64,000 nt of DNA from Salvia splendens (GCF_004379255.2 NC_056052.1:7812001-7876000), one strand, 5' to 3'. Counted from the first letter of the stretch, positions 1-11,089 are shown. Made by a program: numbers and translations. The notes: a model not told the origin generated them from the sequence alone.

Positions 1-1085
1 TTACGATTTTGGTCTCTAGCATTACTTTTTGAATTATTGCATCCCATGCATTTCAATTCGGACCACAATCAGTCCAAAATTGAATTTGTTCCCCAAAATT
101 TTCCAGTTTCTCAATCCCGTCACCTCATCTCTTCCACTTCTCTCCGATCTATCCTCCCCCTCTTCTTCTTATTTCGTTTCGCGACCCGCAGGCGAGCTCC
201 GCCGTACCATCATCTTTGGCCTCCTCCTCCCTCTTTCTGTCTCTATCATGTCCTTCTCTCGTTATTTCTTCTCAATTAGAAGTCCCAAATTACGTTATCT
301 TCTCGGTGCCGTCTCCCTCTGCCTCACGGAATCGATTTCGCGGCGCCCTCATTTCTCCTCGGACATGCCGGCTTCCGACAGCCGGTGTTCTGGCGATGCT
401 GCTCACCGTCAAGCTGTCGTCTCGCCTCTCCTCTCCTTTGCTGACGGCTAATCGCCGCTGCCGTCGCTTGATGGATGCAGCGCGTCGGTCTCCAGCCATC
501 AGCGCCGCCTTCGGCCATCGTGCTGCTGCGAGACTCCACCATTCCGGCTCGACAGTTTTTGCTCACCTCTCTAGTCTTTGATGTTGAGATTTGCATTCTT
601 GGTTGTCTGGAAGTGTGTGTGTGTGGAGATTGAGTCGAAGGTGGTGGATTACGTGTCAGATGATTAATTGGGTAAAATGGCCATATGTTAATATTAAACA
701 AGTTATTTTATTTTGTAATATAAAAGTTATATTATTTATAACAATAATTAATATTTTCAAAATAATTAAAAATTTATCGTCAAAATGATTAATTAGGTCA
801 AAATCGGACTGATAGTACACCCATTGACTATTAATATTTGACAGATCCGTCCATTTTGAACTGATTGTATAGAGTAAAATAGTAAAATAGTCATACGTTT
901 TTATCTTTGTTATTTAAAAAGATGGAATAAATAAATAAAAAAATGAAGATGTTACGCACTTGTGCTACAATGGCAGATATTCCACTCTACATAGGAAAAT
1001 TAAGAGTGTAAGATCGTTAAAGGATTCGGAAATATATGTAGTAGAAAGACAAAAGAAAAACGATGCAATATCATTAAAGGGCAGT
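1..1085. other. Region without a recognisable gene
   Basis: Several overlapping short reading frames on both strands lie in a C/T-rich stretch at about 100-560. None resembles a known family and none has a convincing start context. The part from 660 to 960 is AT-rich. It may be old repeat sequence, but I found no paired termini. Confidence 0.4.
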
Positions 1086-1412
1086 TCAAAGGTTGCTACA
1101 TTTTCCCACAATCTTCTTAAAAAGCATACACACACACACACGATGGTATGTGTGATTTATTAGCAAGAAAAAGTAGTTCATCCGAGGGCGGGGGGCAGCT
1201 GTGGGAGCATTCGAGCCCGCACTGCTCCCCGAGCCGGTGAACTCCATCATCATCTCCCAAACGGCGTCGCAGCAGCTGAAGAGGTGCTCTTCCGGCGGGT
1301 AGCGGAGGTTGGGTGCAATGGCGTCTCCTAATGGCTCGCTGGAGATCCACATCACGCACTGCCACTGCGGCATCTCCTTAAACTCCCTCTTGCACTTGTC
1401 GTCCGTGAACAT
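1086..1412 (-). CDS. Hypothetical short reading frame, possible exon fragment
   Basis: This 108-codon frame has GC-rich, codon-like composition in its first two thirds, with runs such as PQWQCVMWISSEPLG and LFSCCDAVWEMMMEF. It then runs into AT-rich sequence containing an (AC)n tract near 1126-1143. I do not recognise the family. The abrupt composition change suggests that only about 1190-1412 could be genuine coding sequence, perhaps a gene remnant. It may equally be chance. Confidence 0.2.
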   Translation of the reverse strand: MFTDDKCKREFKEMPQWQCVMWISSEPLGDAIAPNLRYPPEEHLFSCCDAVWEMMMEFTGSGSSAGSNAPTAAPRPRMNYFFLLINHTYHRVCVCMLFKKIVGKCSNL

Positions 1413-1505
1413 CGTCGTCTTGTGAGGAGGATAGCGGCTGCGTTGGCCATTTTTTATTGTTGTTGTTTGTTTTGATGAGGAAGTAAAAGGATGGGGTGAT
1501 TTTTA

Positions 1506-2065
1506 GAGGGTACACAATGGTGGCCCTCAAGGGCAACCAAAGTTTGCCCGACCACCAAATGTGGCTCTTCTGAGCTCTCCATAATGGTAAATAACAAGGG
1601 CCACGAAATGTGGCTCGCTCTAAAATAAAAATTACTTTGTTTACTTTTTTTAATGATATTTTTTAATTTAACTACAATAAATTTTATTAGACTATAATTT
1701 ATGATATTTATAATTTTAATTAAAATAAAACAATTTGGATTGTAAATAAAAAAATGCACAGTGGTGTTTGAATTGAATTGAAATAGATTGGAAAGATTGG
1801 AAAGAGTAGTGTTTGAATTGGGGTAGAAAAATGGAGGAAAAATAGTGTGTATTTATAAAAAAAAGAAGCAAAAAAAAAATATATTTTTCGGTAGCCGGGC
1901 CGCGGCTCTCGGCCCGCTGCAGTGGTGGGTCGCGGCGCACACGGCTGAGCCGCGTGAGGGCCGCAGCCGAGGCTCCCTCTCGGCTCCCAGCCGCCCGTCG
2001 TGGCTCTCTGCAGTGAGGGCCGCGCACCCGAGCCACGGGCCACAGCTCCCCCACTGTGGACACTC
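1506..2065. mobile_element. Non-autonomous PIF/Harbinger element (MITE)
   Basis: The element starts GAGGGTACACAATGG and ends in the imperfect inverted complement CCACTGTGGACACTC. It is flanked on both sides by the 3-bp duplication TTA (1503-1505 and 2066-2068), the classic PIF/Harbinger target site. The 560-bp interior has an AT-rich left half and a very GC-rich right half (about 1890-2050) and no transposase. The long frames across the GC-rich half are not genes. Confidence 0.75.
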
Positions 2066-2427
2066 TTATAGAGGGGAAAGGGGATTTGCATGCCCGGAAA
2101 GTGGCTATTTGGGCTTCCACGTAGCGAGTGTCGCCACTGCCCGCCGTTTTTGTTTAGTATACATGTGTTTCGTTTATTCTTGTGTGAATGCCACTAGCCC
2201 CCCCAAATTTGTTTCCATTTTCGAAATTTTACAAACAATTTTTTATGTTTAATGGAATTAATTAGTGATACTCGATAGACATACAGTTGTACTCCACAAA
2301 ATTTTTCTTATTTCACATTTTAATATGGATAGCAAATTAGCAATGATTGATAGTAATATATTCTTGGATTTTTTTAGTAGTTATATATATTTAGGTTATT
2401 AGCCCTAATATCACACAATTATCTAAA

Positions 2428-3371
2428 GAGGGAACATCTTTTTTGATCCACGAACTTTGTCAAAGTATCATTTTAGGTCCATGAACTTTGAAAATATCAT
2501 TTGAGGTTCACAAACTATAGATTAATATCATTTGAAGTACTTTTTACTATTTCGAAGTTTTTTTTGGACGAAAATACCCTCAATACCTTAAAGTATATAT
2601 ATTTTTAATAAATTTATCAAATACTCATATTTTTTTATAAATATCTTTACAATATATTTTTGTTAAATTTTCTAAGTATAATTTGACCATAAATATTATC
2701 ACTTAATTTTGTGACATGCAAGTAAAATTGCTTCTTCAATTTTTTATATTAATTTTTTTAAAAATTTAATAAAGAACTTTTCTTTAATAATAAAAAATTA
2801 AATAAAGATATTTTCTTGCATGTCACAAAATTAAATGATAATATTGAAGGTAAAATTAAGGTCAAATTATATTTAGAAAATTTGTCAAAAATATATTGTA
2901 AAGATATTTATAAAAAATATGAGTATATGATAAATTTATTAAAAATATACACCCTTTAAGGTATTGAGGGTATTTTCGTTCAAAAAAACTTGGAAATAGT
3001 AAAAAGTACTTCAAATGATATTAACTCATAGTTGGTGGACCTTAAATGATATTTTCAAGGTTTACGGACCTAAAATGATACTCCCTCCGTCCCCGAATAA
3101 GAGTCGCTAATTTCCATTTTGGGCCGTCCCCCATTAAGAGTCACTCTTCATTTTTACCATAAATGGTAGTAGGCCCCACATTCCACTAACTCACTCCACT
3201 CACATTTTATTATAAAACCAATATAAAAATGTGGGTCCTACATTCCAATAACTTTTTCAACCAATTTTTCTCTACATTTCTTAAAACTCGTGTCCGGTCA
3301 AAGAGCGACTCCTATTAGGGGACGGATGAAGTACTTTGGTAAAATTCGTGGACCAAAAAAGATGTTCCCTC
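2428..3371. mobile_element. Mutator-type hairpin MITE with long inverted arms
   Basis: The two halves are inverted copies of each other: GAGGGAACATC at 2428 and GATGTTCCCTC ending at 3371, with arms of roughly 350 bp meeting near 2750. A perfect 9-bp duplication TTATCTAAA flanks it (2419-2427 and 3372-3380), as expected for Mutator-like elements. It has no coding capacity. A Stowaway-like MITE sits inside the right arm. Confidence 0.8.
3081..3331. mobile_element. Stowaway-like (Tc1/mariner) MITE nested in the hairpin MITE
   Basis: The termini are CTCCCTCCGTCCCC and, inverted, GGGGACGGATGAAG. TA duplications flank it (3079-3080 and 3332-3333). It interrupts the right arm of the surrounding Mutator-type element, so it arrived later. 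Related copies lie at 24078 and 24551. Confidence 0.75.
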
Positions 3372-4530
3372 TTATCTAAAATATGAATGTTTTTTTCCAT
3401 GAATTTCAAAGTTTAAAAAAATAACTACAAACTTTGCGAGGATGCCAATTTTATAAAAATAATTTCATATGTCGGATAATTCTGTGATTATTGCACTAAT
3501 AAGTTAATAACTCTATATTTTTATATAGTCGCATGATGCATGAGCCTGCGCATTGACCTAATTTAATTCATTAATACCTAAAATCATTTTATAAAATAAA
3601 ATTACAGATAAATAAAAATGATTCCTTAATGAATGAAGTTGACAAATCCACTATCAACGGCCCCGCACATGCCCCACCCTCAACCGGTGGTCGCCAATCT
3701 CCGCCTCCCTCTGCGCCATCCCATGGCGGAACACCGTTGAGCACTCCGGCAGCTCCCCGAGACCCGCAAACAGATCCTCTTCTTCCTCCTCCCCTCTCAA
3801 GCCAAAAATCATCGCCATTTCTCTCTCCGTATTCCCTCTCTCCTCCATCAAATCCGGAGCCTCGAGAATCCTATCAGATCTCGACTCGAAATCAGTCAAC
3901 CAACCAAATTCACCGCCATAAATCAAATTCTCTCCAAATCGATTCTCTAAATTGAACTCGTGAAACTGATTATGACCTAGATCCATCGATTTTTCGTTTT
4001 CCCCCAATACGTCCTCGTCTTCTTCAGAAATTGAAATTGGCGCATCGCGGTGGTGGATGTTGCGAGAGGAAGGCGGCGGATGGGTGTGGTCGCAGGAGTA
4101 GGTGACGATTACCATGTTTGGATCGGCGCTGCTTCTTCTCTCCACCTGTTTTCTCGCAGGGCAGCCTTTTAAGCTGCTGCATCTATAATAACCCCTGAAA
4201 AATTAATTGAATTGGTTTAATTAATTTCAATTAAACAAGTTGATTAATTAATTTAAGGTAGTAGTATAAGTAATGAGCTGGGATATGGGGAGCCTTTGAT
4301 CGGTTTTTGGCCGTATTTCCGCCACGCCCACGAATCCGAGGGCGGAGCGCTGGATGTCCTTGATCGGGACCGACATCACTCGTTTCCTTATAGCCGTGCG
4401 TCTGTGTATAAATAAATCGAGAGATTTATGTAAAATTTAAGTTTTTCGGGATTTTGAACTCTTTTTGCATGGAAACTGATAGAAATCCATGGGTTCCATC
4501 CTAAAACCAATTGGACCCGCTCTGATACCA

Positions 4531-4701
4531 TGATAAAAGGAAGAGATTTTCTTCATTCACTCTTATGATTTACATTCTAATTTACACCCCTTTAAATAGG
4601 TTCAACAATAGATAAACATGGTAAGGATCCTTTCCAATTAATTTCCTAATCACATGGTAATTCTCCTTAAATACATTATTCTAATTGATTTCTTTCCAAC
4701 A
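4531..4701 (-). repeat. 3'-side LTR-like block of the Copia element (type B, 171 bp)
   Basis: On the minus strand it starts TGTTGGAAAGAAATC, directly after the polypurine tract, and ends CTTTTATCA, directly before a second primer-binding site. Apart from the first six bases and the last few it does not match the 5' LTR. Position and ends are those of an LTR, yet the copy beside the 5' end is of another type. Confidence 0.75.
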
Positions 4702-4712
4702 CTCCCCTCAAG

Positions 4713-7700
4713 TTAAGTAATGAGATCACTCATTCTTAACTTGCTCAATACTTCGCGGAATCTTCTTGAATCCACAGCCTTAGTCAGAATATCGGCCAGT
4801 AGGTCTTCAGATCTCACAATCGGGAGCTCTACTATCTTGGCTTCTATGTTGTCTTTAATGAAGTGCCTATCCACCTCGACATGCTTTGTCCGATCGTGCT
4901 GGACAGGGTTTTCAGATATACTGATTGCCGCTTTGTTATCACAGAACAACTTACACGACTTTTGTGACTTTAGGCTTAGCTCTGTCATTAGCTTCTTCAG
5001 CCATAAAATCTCAGTCAGACCACTCTTGATTCCTCGAAACTCAGCTTCTGCACTAGACAGGGCAACCACCTTTTGCTTCTTGCTCCGCCACGTAACAAGA
5101 TTCCGTCCAACAAAGGTGAAGTACCCTGCGGTCGACTTTCTGTCATTTGGGTTTCCTGCCCAGTCTGCATCTGTGAAACCATGGATCTCCAAGTGTCCAT
5201 GATTTTCGAACATCACTCCATGTCCTGGCGTCCCCTTTAGGTATCTTACAATCCTAAGAGCCGCCTCCCAGTGAGCTGCTTGGGGTGCGTGCATGTGCAA
5301 TATCGGGTCTGGTGTGAGACAAGTAGATTAATTTCCCAACTAGACGCTGGTACCTTGTGCGATGAGTAGACTCCGCTCCTTCAATTATCTGCAAACCGTG
5401 ATTCTGTGCCATAGGAGTATCAGCTGGTTTGCAGTCTAGCATCCCAGTTTCTGCCAGCAGATCAAGTACATATTTTCGCTGGCTGATAAAGATTCCCTTC
5501 TTCGACCTTAGTACTTCAATTCCCAGAAAGTATTTAAGTAATCCAAGGTCCTTCATTTGGAATTCTGCAAAGAGATTATTCTTCAACTGCTTGATCTCAT
5601 CCTCATCATCACCTGTGATGATCATATCATCTACATAAATGATCAGACACGTAATTTTTTCTTCTCTCCTTTTTAGGAACAGAGTATGGTCGGAGTTGCT
5701 TTGCTTGTATCCATACTTCTTCATTACCTCCGTGAACCTCCCAAACCATGCCCTAGGGGATTGTTTCAGCCCATACAGTGTCTTCTAAAGTTTGCAAACC
5801 TTTCCTCCTTCAAACTGGCCAGAGAAACCAGGTGGTGCCTCTATGTAGATTGGTTTGGACAGCTCCCCATGTAAAAAGGCATTTGTCACATCAAATTGGT
5901 GTAGTGGCCATTCCCTGTTCGCCGCTATGGAGAATAGTACTCGAATAGTACTCATCCTTGCCACCGGGGAGAAAGTCTCAGCATAGTCGACTCCATATGT
6001 CTGAGTATATCCCTTAGCTACCAATCTTGCCTTATACCTTTCGATCGATCCATCTGGTCTTCTCTTAATAGTAAAGACCCATCTGGTCTTCTCTTAATAG
6101 TAAAGACCCATCTGCATCCTACAGTCTTGACCCCATCTGGTTTCAAACATACTTCCCAAGTCTTGTTTTTGATCAGGGCCCTCATCTCCACCAACATTGC
6201 CTCCCTCCAGTGGGCAACTTTCATAGCTTCTTCTGCCGTTCTAGGGAGCTCTTCTTCCTCATAAAGAGCAGCTTCAAATGCCCTGGCCATTTCACTCAAG
6301 TTTGCTTTAGCCAGATTTGCCATAGGGTACCGACTCCTTGAGTTGGTTCTTTCTGGACTGTATCGTTTAGGAGGCACCCCACGGGTGCTTCTAGGAGGTA
6401 AGATATACCGCCCAGTATCACCATCAATTGCTGCATTTTCTCCTTCCTCTGCATCAGGTTGGTTAGAACCAATAACTGTATTTTCTGAGCTAGTTCGGGA
6501 ATTACCTCAGATATCACTGGAGGAGGATCTGGTTCAGGCAATGGCGACTAAGGAGGCTCCACAGTGGACGTGATCTGCTCGGCGATGACACTAGCTTGCT
6601 CTGTTGGCTCTACCTCGGAGTTGCCTAATTGTGGCACATCCCAATGAAGGGGTCGAACACTCTCCCCCTGGCTTGGAACACTCTCCCCCTGACCCCGAAT
6701 TTGGGTGTGATAGAAATACTCACTTTCTAAGAAGTTACAGTTCATGGTTGTAATAATCTTCCTAGAAGTTGGATCATAACACCTATATCCTTTTTGATTC
6801 AATCCATAACCCATAAAAACACATTTAATGGCACATGCAGAGAATTTACTTCTTTCATGCTTGGGAACATGGACATAAACAGAACAACCAAAGATTTTGA
6901 AAGGAATAGTCAGGGGTTCAGGAATATTTGTTGAGGCTGAAAGAATTTGCAGAGGAGTCTTCATACCTAAAATCTTTGTAGGTAGACGATTAATTAAATA
7001 AACTGCAGTGGCTACAGCTTCAGGCCAAAGAAATTTTGGAACATTTGAGTCAAAAAACAAAGCTCGAGTCATTTCCAAAATCAGTCTATTTTTCCGTTCT
7101 GCTACTCCATTTTGTCCAGGAGTATAGGGACAAGTCGTTTGATGAACCAGTCCCCTGCTCCTAAAAAAAGATGTCATTTCCTTATTAACAAATTCCCTAC
7201 CATTATCAGACCTAAGAATTTTAATAGATGTTTGAAATTGAGTCTGTATCATAGTAAAAAAAAATGGTAAATTTTTCGAAAACCTCATTTTTATTTTTTA
7301 AAAAATATACCCATGTTAATCTAGTGCAATCATCCACAAAAATTAAAAAATATTTTAAACCATGATCACCAGTAATGGGCGCTGGGCCCCACACATCAGC
7401 ATGTACTAAGGAGAAAATATCCTTAACCCGAGTATCACTAGATTTAAAGGATTGTCTATGGCTTTTGGCCAAAACACATGACTCACAAGTAATATTCTTA
7501 AACTTAGAAAACTTAGGAAACAGAATTTTGAAATAACCCGAAGATGGATGCCCCATTCTACGGTGCCACAACCAAGCTTCTCTTTCAGCAGATCCGTGAG
7601 CAAGCATCGCGGTGCCACCTTGTTGAGTAATCTCGTCCACATAGTAGAGGCCTTGACGCTCAGTGCCACGCCCAATTATCCTCCTCGTCCGGATATCCTG

Positions 7701-8069
7701 TAATACACAAAAATTTGGGTGCATCAATAGAGTACAGTTTAGCTCTTTAGTAACATGACTAATGGACATGAGTTTATGAGACAGTTTGGGCACATAAAGG
7801 CAGTTGGAGAGTTTTAAGGTGGGAGAAATTTCAATGGTTCCACTCCCACTAACAGCAGTCAATTCCCCATCAGCAGTTTGTATCGAACTCTTTGTAGCAT
7901 CAGTAAATGCAGAAAAATCATTTTTATCATAAAACATTGTATCTGTGGCTCCACAATCAAATATCCATCCATTCTCCTTAGGATCATTTTTACTTTGGGC
8001 CATACATGCTATAGGGATTTTTTCCAACGGTGCAAAACTATTTGGGCTTAAAAAGGAATTTTTAGGCAA
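4713..8069 (-). pseudogene. Copia pol (protease, integrase, RT, RNase H), frameshifted
   Basis: Domains follow Copia order. The protease motif reads WIFDCGATD, with Cys where D[ST]G is usual. The pre-integrase segment has LWHRRMGHP and CESCVLAKSH; the integrase catalytic motifs are HADVWGP, RSDNGREF and NGVAERKNR. The RT has [21 protein letters not shown] and IIYVDDMIITG. RNase H has TDADWAGNPNDRKSTAGY, SSAEAEFRG and CDNKAAISI. Breaks visible: a slip in the T/A run near 7260, a stop at 6548, an exact 29-bp tandem duplication at 6050-6107, a stop at 5785, and a small deletion near 5300 that removes the segment before MHAPQ. The protein ends beside the polypurine tract. Confidence 0.85.
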
Positions 8070-8084
8070 TATAGGGGTAGTTTT

Positions 8085-9389
8085 TCAGATTTTTTGAGTG
8101 TGAGGACCTTTTTGCACATGATTTATACTACAGGGACTGGGCTTATAATTTTTTCTAGAAGGGGGTCTCTTTTTAAACATTTCCAAACTTGAGGGGGCAT
8201 GCAATAAAATTGATTTGTTAATTTGGGGATTAGGGTTGTCACTCCCTAATCCGCCGTTACCTCCGACAGAACTCCCCCTCCGTTCGGCAAACACGGCCTC
8301 TCCGATTCGCTGGTCCGGTTCGCCTCGCCTGCCGCCACCACCGCCCTGTTGTTGGGTGGTCTCGCCTATTCTCCCTCGGGCGTTGGCAGCTCCTCGGTTG
8401 CCCGCCGTTTCTTGGAACAATCCACCTCCTTCTTCTACTCTGATTGTGAGTCGTGCTCTCGCCTTTTGGCTTTCATCCCACCATTCTGGGAACCCGACGA
8501 GGAGAAAACAATTTTCCTTGGTGTGTCTCGGTCGTTGACAGTGGGTGCACCACATTCTGGATTTGTCAGGTTTGAACCCTCGGCGGTTTGGTGGTAGCGC
8601 GGCGGCGCTCGGTGGTTGGGTTTGGTGCTGTGGTGTTTGATTTCGGGCTGCGAATCCCAACCCTATTCCGCCCGATGATGAGCCATCGTTGGTTGCACCG
8701 GTTGGGAGATCCGAATTTGTTGCCGGCGCATTGATCTTGAGCCGGGTAGCTTCTCGTTTCACCCATCTGTATGCGGCCTCGGCTGAGGGCAGTGGGCATT
8801 CTTTTAGAATGTCCCGTCGAATCCCATCATATCGTTCGTTCAGTCCCGTTAGGAACTTGAACAAACGCTTCGTCCCTCCATACTTTCTGAACTGGCCGAC
8901 GCCCTTATCACAACAATCGATTGGGCATTTTTGGCATCGATCAATCTCGATCCAGAGCCCATGTAGATGGCGCCAGTACGTCTCGAGCCCCTGTTCTCCC
9001 TGGATCATTTTTCCCGCTTTTTCCTCTAGGTCGTAGAGCAGGTACGGATCCGAGACGCTCTCGAAGGTGACAGATAGGCTCTCCCAAAGAGCCTATGCAG
9101 TGTGGTGGTGAGCAAAATCCACGACAATATCCGTATCGATATTGTCGAGGATCCATGAAAAAACAATCATGTCGGATTCCTCCCATTCGGTGTAGCCTTT
9201 TTCCCCTGGTTCCGGTGGTGTTGGCACACCCGTGATATGCTGGTTTGCCCGTCTGCCGACAATCGCGATTCTCATTAGTTTCTTCCAAAGTGGGTAGTTT
9301 GTTCCTTTGAGTCTGACTGCTAGAGTAACGTTTTTACTCATCTTTAACCTCGAGTCGTCGAGGTTTGGTTTTTCTTCGTCGTCTGACAT
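8085..9389 (-). pseudogene. Copia gag (nucleocapsid region), one internal stop
   Basis: The frame starts MSDDEEKPNLDD and has a UBN2-like gag core (LWKKLMRIAI, TYWRHLHGLW, FLTGLNERYDGIR). A zinc knuckle CTHCQRPRHTKENC fits C-X2-C-X4-H-X4-C and is followed by GFPEWW. An in-frame TAG near 9093 separates the first 98 codons from the rest. A TGA near 8085 separates gag from the protease frame that follows in the same register. Gag would form the virus-like particle. Glycine-rich, low-complexity sequence fills the C-terminal third. Confidence 0.8.
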
Positions 9390-9476
9390 TCTGTGATGTA
9401 GGTTGAAGCCGTTTGGCCGAGATTTTGGTATTTTAGGCTATGATGAATTTTTTTCTGAGCCTTTGCTCTGATACCA

Positions 9477-9617
9477 TGATAGAAATCCATGGGTTCCATC
9501 CTAAAACCAATTGGTTATAGGAGGAGGGGCCCATGAAACTTATATACTAGTTTCAGTTTTATCTTGACACCGATGTGAGACAGTTATATGTTATATTTTT
9601 AGTTTCAATTGCCAACA
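9477..9617 (-). repeat. 5' LTR of the Copia element (type A, 141 bp)
   Basis: On the minus strand it starts TGTTGGCAATTG and ends TTTCTATCA, directly against the primer-binding site. It contains CACATCGG and a TATA-like AGTATATAAG. At 141 bp it is short for a Copia LTR and resembles those of TRIM elements. Confidence 0.8.
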
Positions 9618-9721
9618 GAAACATACCGTAGCTTAGAGGCGATCTTGAGATGTTTAGCCATGGATGAGTTGATCTTCAATTCTGTAGCAAAATGGCTGCT
9701 GCTGAATCTGTTATTGTTCAT

Positions 9722-10391
9722 ACTGATGAGTACTGATCATGGAATGTGATCTCAATCGGAATGTATATGGTGATACAATGGACGTGCAAGAAAATGTTGA
9801 AGTAATCCAAAGTTGAATTTTTACAATATGAAAGCTACCTATTAGTATACATTGATATTTACGAGATATTCTTATTTTTATTTTATTCTTTTTTAATATG
9901 TATTTTATCCGTAATGTCTCATTACATGTGACATATTTTTTATGGGCACAAATTTTTAGATAGTGGTATTTAATAGTTAAATAAAGAGAGAAAAAGTAAA
10001 ATAAGAGAAAAATAGAGTGATATTTTTTGTTATTAACAAGATGACCTAAAAATGAATATACTATGTCACTTAATGTAACGGAAGAAGTACTATAACGAGT
10101 ACGGTAAATGGTGATAGAGTATTTATTACGGCGTATATGCTCCAATTGTTGGATTAAATGCTAGTAGTATAATTATAATCAATAATTTTTAATACACTTA
10201 AAATTACATGTTTCATTATTTGTTGATTCATATTTTATTTATTTTTTACTATAATTTCGTGTTTTGGTTTATTTTGTAGCACTAAGCTAGAGTTGACATT
10301 TAATTCTAGTTAATATTATTAATTGGTGAATAATTAGTTATAGGAATTAGTAAATTAATAATTAAATGTTGCCTGAATGCATTCTTATATA
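9722..10391. other. Region upstream of the WRKY pseudogene, no gene seen
   Basis: AT-rich sequence. From about 9907 to 10089 there is a degraded Stowaway-like fragment (inner motif GTCTCATTACATGTGACAT and end AACGGAAGAAGTAC). No coding signal is seen. Confidence 0.4.
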
Positions 10392-10633
10392 CTCCATCCG
10401 TCTCATATTACTCGCACTTTTCATTTTAGGTCGTAAATTTGAGATCGATTTTTAAGTGTAATTAAATTAGTATTTTAAGTGTAATGAGAGACAACTAAAT
10501 AAAGAAACAGTGAATTAACTTAAATATATTAATTAAATATCTTAATTCTTACTTAAAATAGAAATAATTGTAAGTAGTTTGGGATGAGTCAAAATAGAAA
10601 AGAGCAAGTAACATTAAACATGGAGATGGAGAG
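10392..10633. mobile_element. Stowaway-like MITE
   Basis: Starts CTCCATCCGTCTC and ends with the inverted form GGAGATGGAGAG, flanked by TA (10390-10391 and 10634-10635). It has no coding capacity. Confidence 0.6.
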
Positions 10634-10715
10634 TATATCTTGTCTCAATAATATTTATGGCATCACAATTTGAAGACCATTTCCGGTATTTTCCCCAACT
10701 ATATGTATTTTAAAA

Positions 10716-11080
10716 GCGATATTGGCTCCTAATATCACAGAATTTTAAAAAAGTTGAGTTTATCCCCACGAACTTTCAACTTGGCAAATAATATCACGAA
10801 CATTACCCGAGTTTATTATTTCCCATCGGTAAAAAAATTCCAGCAAATAATATCATGATATGGGATTTTTTTTGTAATTTCTTGACAACAATTTCGAAAG
10901 ATTTAAATTATTAAAGCACACCCTCGAAAATTGTTCTTCAATTCATTAATATAGTCAGAATTCTTTCGCTGGTGGGAAATAACAAACTTAGGTAAAGGTC
11001 GTGATATTATTTGCAAAATTGAAAGTTCGTTAAAAAAATCCACTTTTTAAAAATTCCATAATATTAAAAGCCAATATCCA
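10716..11080. mobile_element. Mutator-type hairpin MITE
   Basis: Inverted arms run GATATTGGCTCCTAATATC on the left and the complement AAAAGCCAATATC on the right, and the similarity extends over most of the 365 bp. A perfect 9-bp duplication ATTTTAAAA flanks it (10707-10715 and 11081-11089). It is of the same class as the element at 2428 but has different termini. Confidence 0.75.
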
Positions 11081-11089
11081 ATTTTAAAA

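Larger units (their letters stand above)
4477..9617 (-). mobile_element. Ty1/Copia retrotransposon with unlike LTRs, in WRKY intron 1
   Basis: The 5-bp duplication GAAAC flanks the insertion (4472-4476 and 9618-9622). On the minus strand the order is 5' LTR (9617-9477), a primer-binding site TGGTATCAGAGC (9476-9465) matching initiator tRNA-Met, gag, protease, integrase, RT, RNase H, then polypurine tract TTGAGGGGAG (4711-4702). A different LTR-like block follows (4701-4531), then a second TGGTATCAGAGC (4530-4519), and finally 38 bp identical to the end of the 5' LTR (4514-4477). The coding frame is broken many times, so the copy is inactive. It lies in the same orientation as the WRKY gene. 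Confidence 0.88.
3654..9721 (-). pseudogene. WRKY group IIe transcription factor gene (WRKY65/69-like), disrupted
   Basis: Three exons are visible on the minus strand. Exon 1 (9721-9627) starts with ATG and ends before GTATGT; its WRKY membership is inferred from splice phase. Exon 2 (4401-4278) encodes KRVMSVPIKD and then, in another frame, APPSDSWAWRKYGQKPIKGS. Exon 3 (4194-3654) begins [18 protein letters not shown] and ends the zinc finger with CDHTH (C-X5-C ... H-X-H). The acidic tail near the C-terminus contains LGELPECS, typical of WRKY65/69 proteins. Group IIe WRKYs bind W-boxes in the nucleus. There are two lesions: a net +1 (or -2) frameshift between the KRVMSVPIKD and APPSDSW segments, and a donor reading AG|CT instead of AG|GT after exon 2. 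The remaining introns are about 79 bp (without the Copia insertion) and 83 bp. The Copia element 4477-9617 sits in intron 1. Confidence 0.8.

Noticed and set aside
29..701. Several overlapping ORFs of 65-140 codons on both strands
   Set aside because: They overlap in different frames over C/T-rich DNA, resemble no family, and lack splice or start context.
1716..2252. ORFs of 120-135 codons across a GC-rich block
   Set aside because: They lie inside or run over the edge of a Harbinger MITE; open frames here reflect GC-rich, stop-poor sequence.
3629..3955. 108-codon plus-strand ORF
   Set aside because: It is the antisense shadow of WRKY exon 3, whose minus-strand frame carries a recognisable zinc finger.
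4519..4530. GCTCTGATACCA as part of a tRNA-Met gene (also 9465-9476, 55654-55665)
   Set aside because: Only the 12-base primer-binding complement is present next to LTR ends; there is no cloverleaf sequence around it.
4531..4701. Type B LTR as a solo LTR nested in the Copia 3' LTR
   Set aside because: A nested solo LTR would be flanked on both sides by type A sequence and by a 5-bp duplication; instead it abuts the polypurine tract directly.
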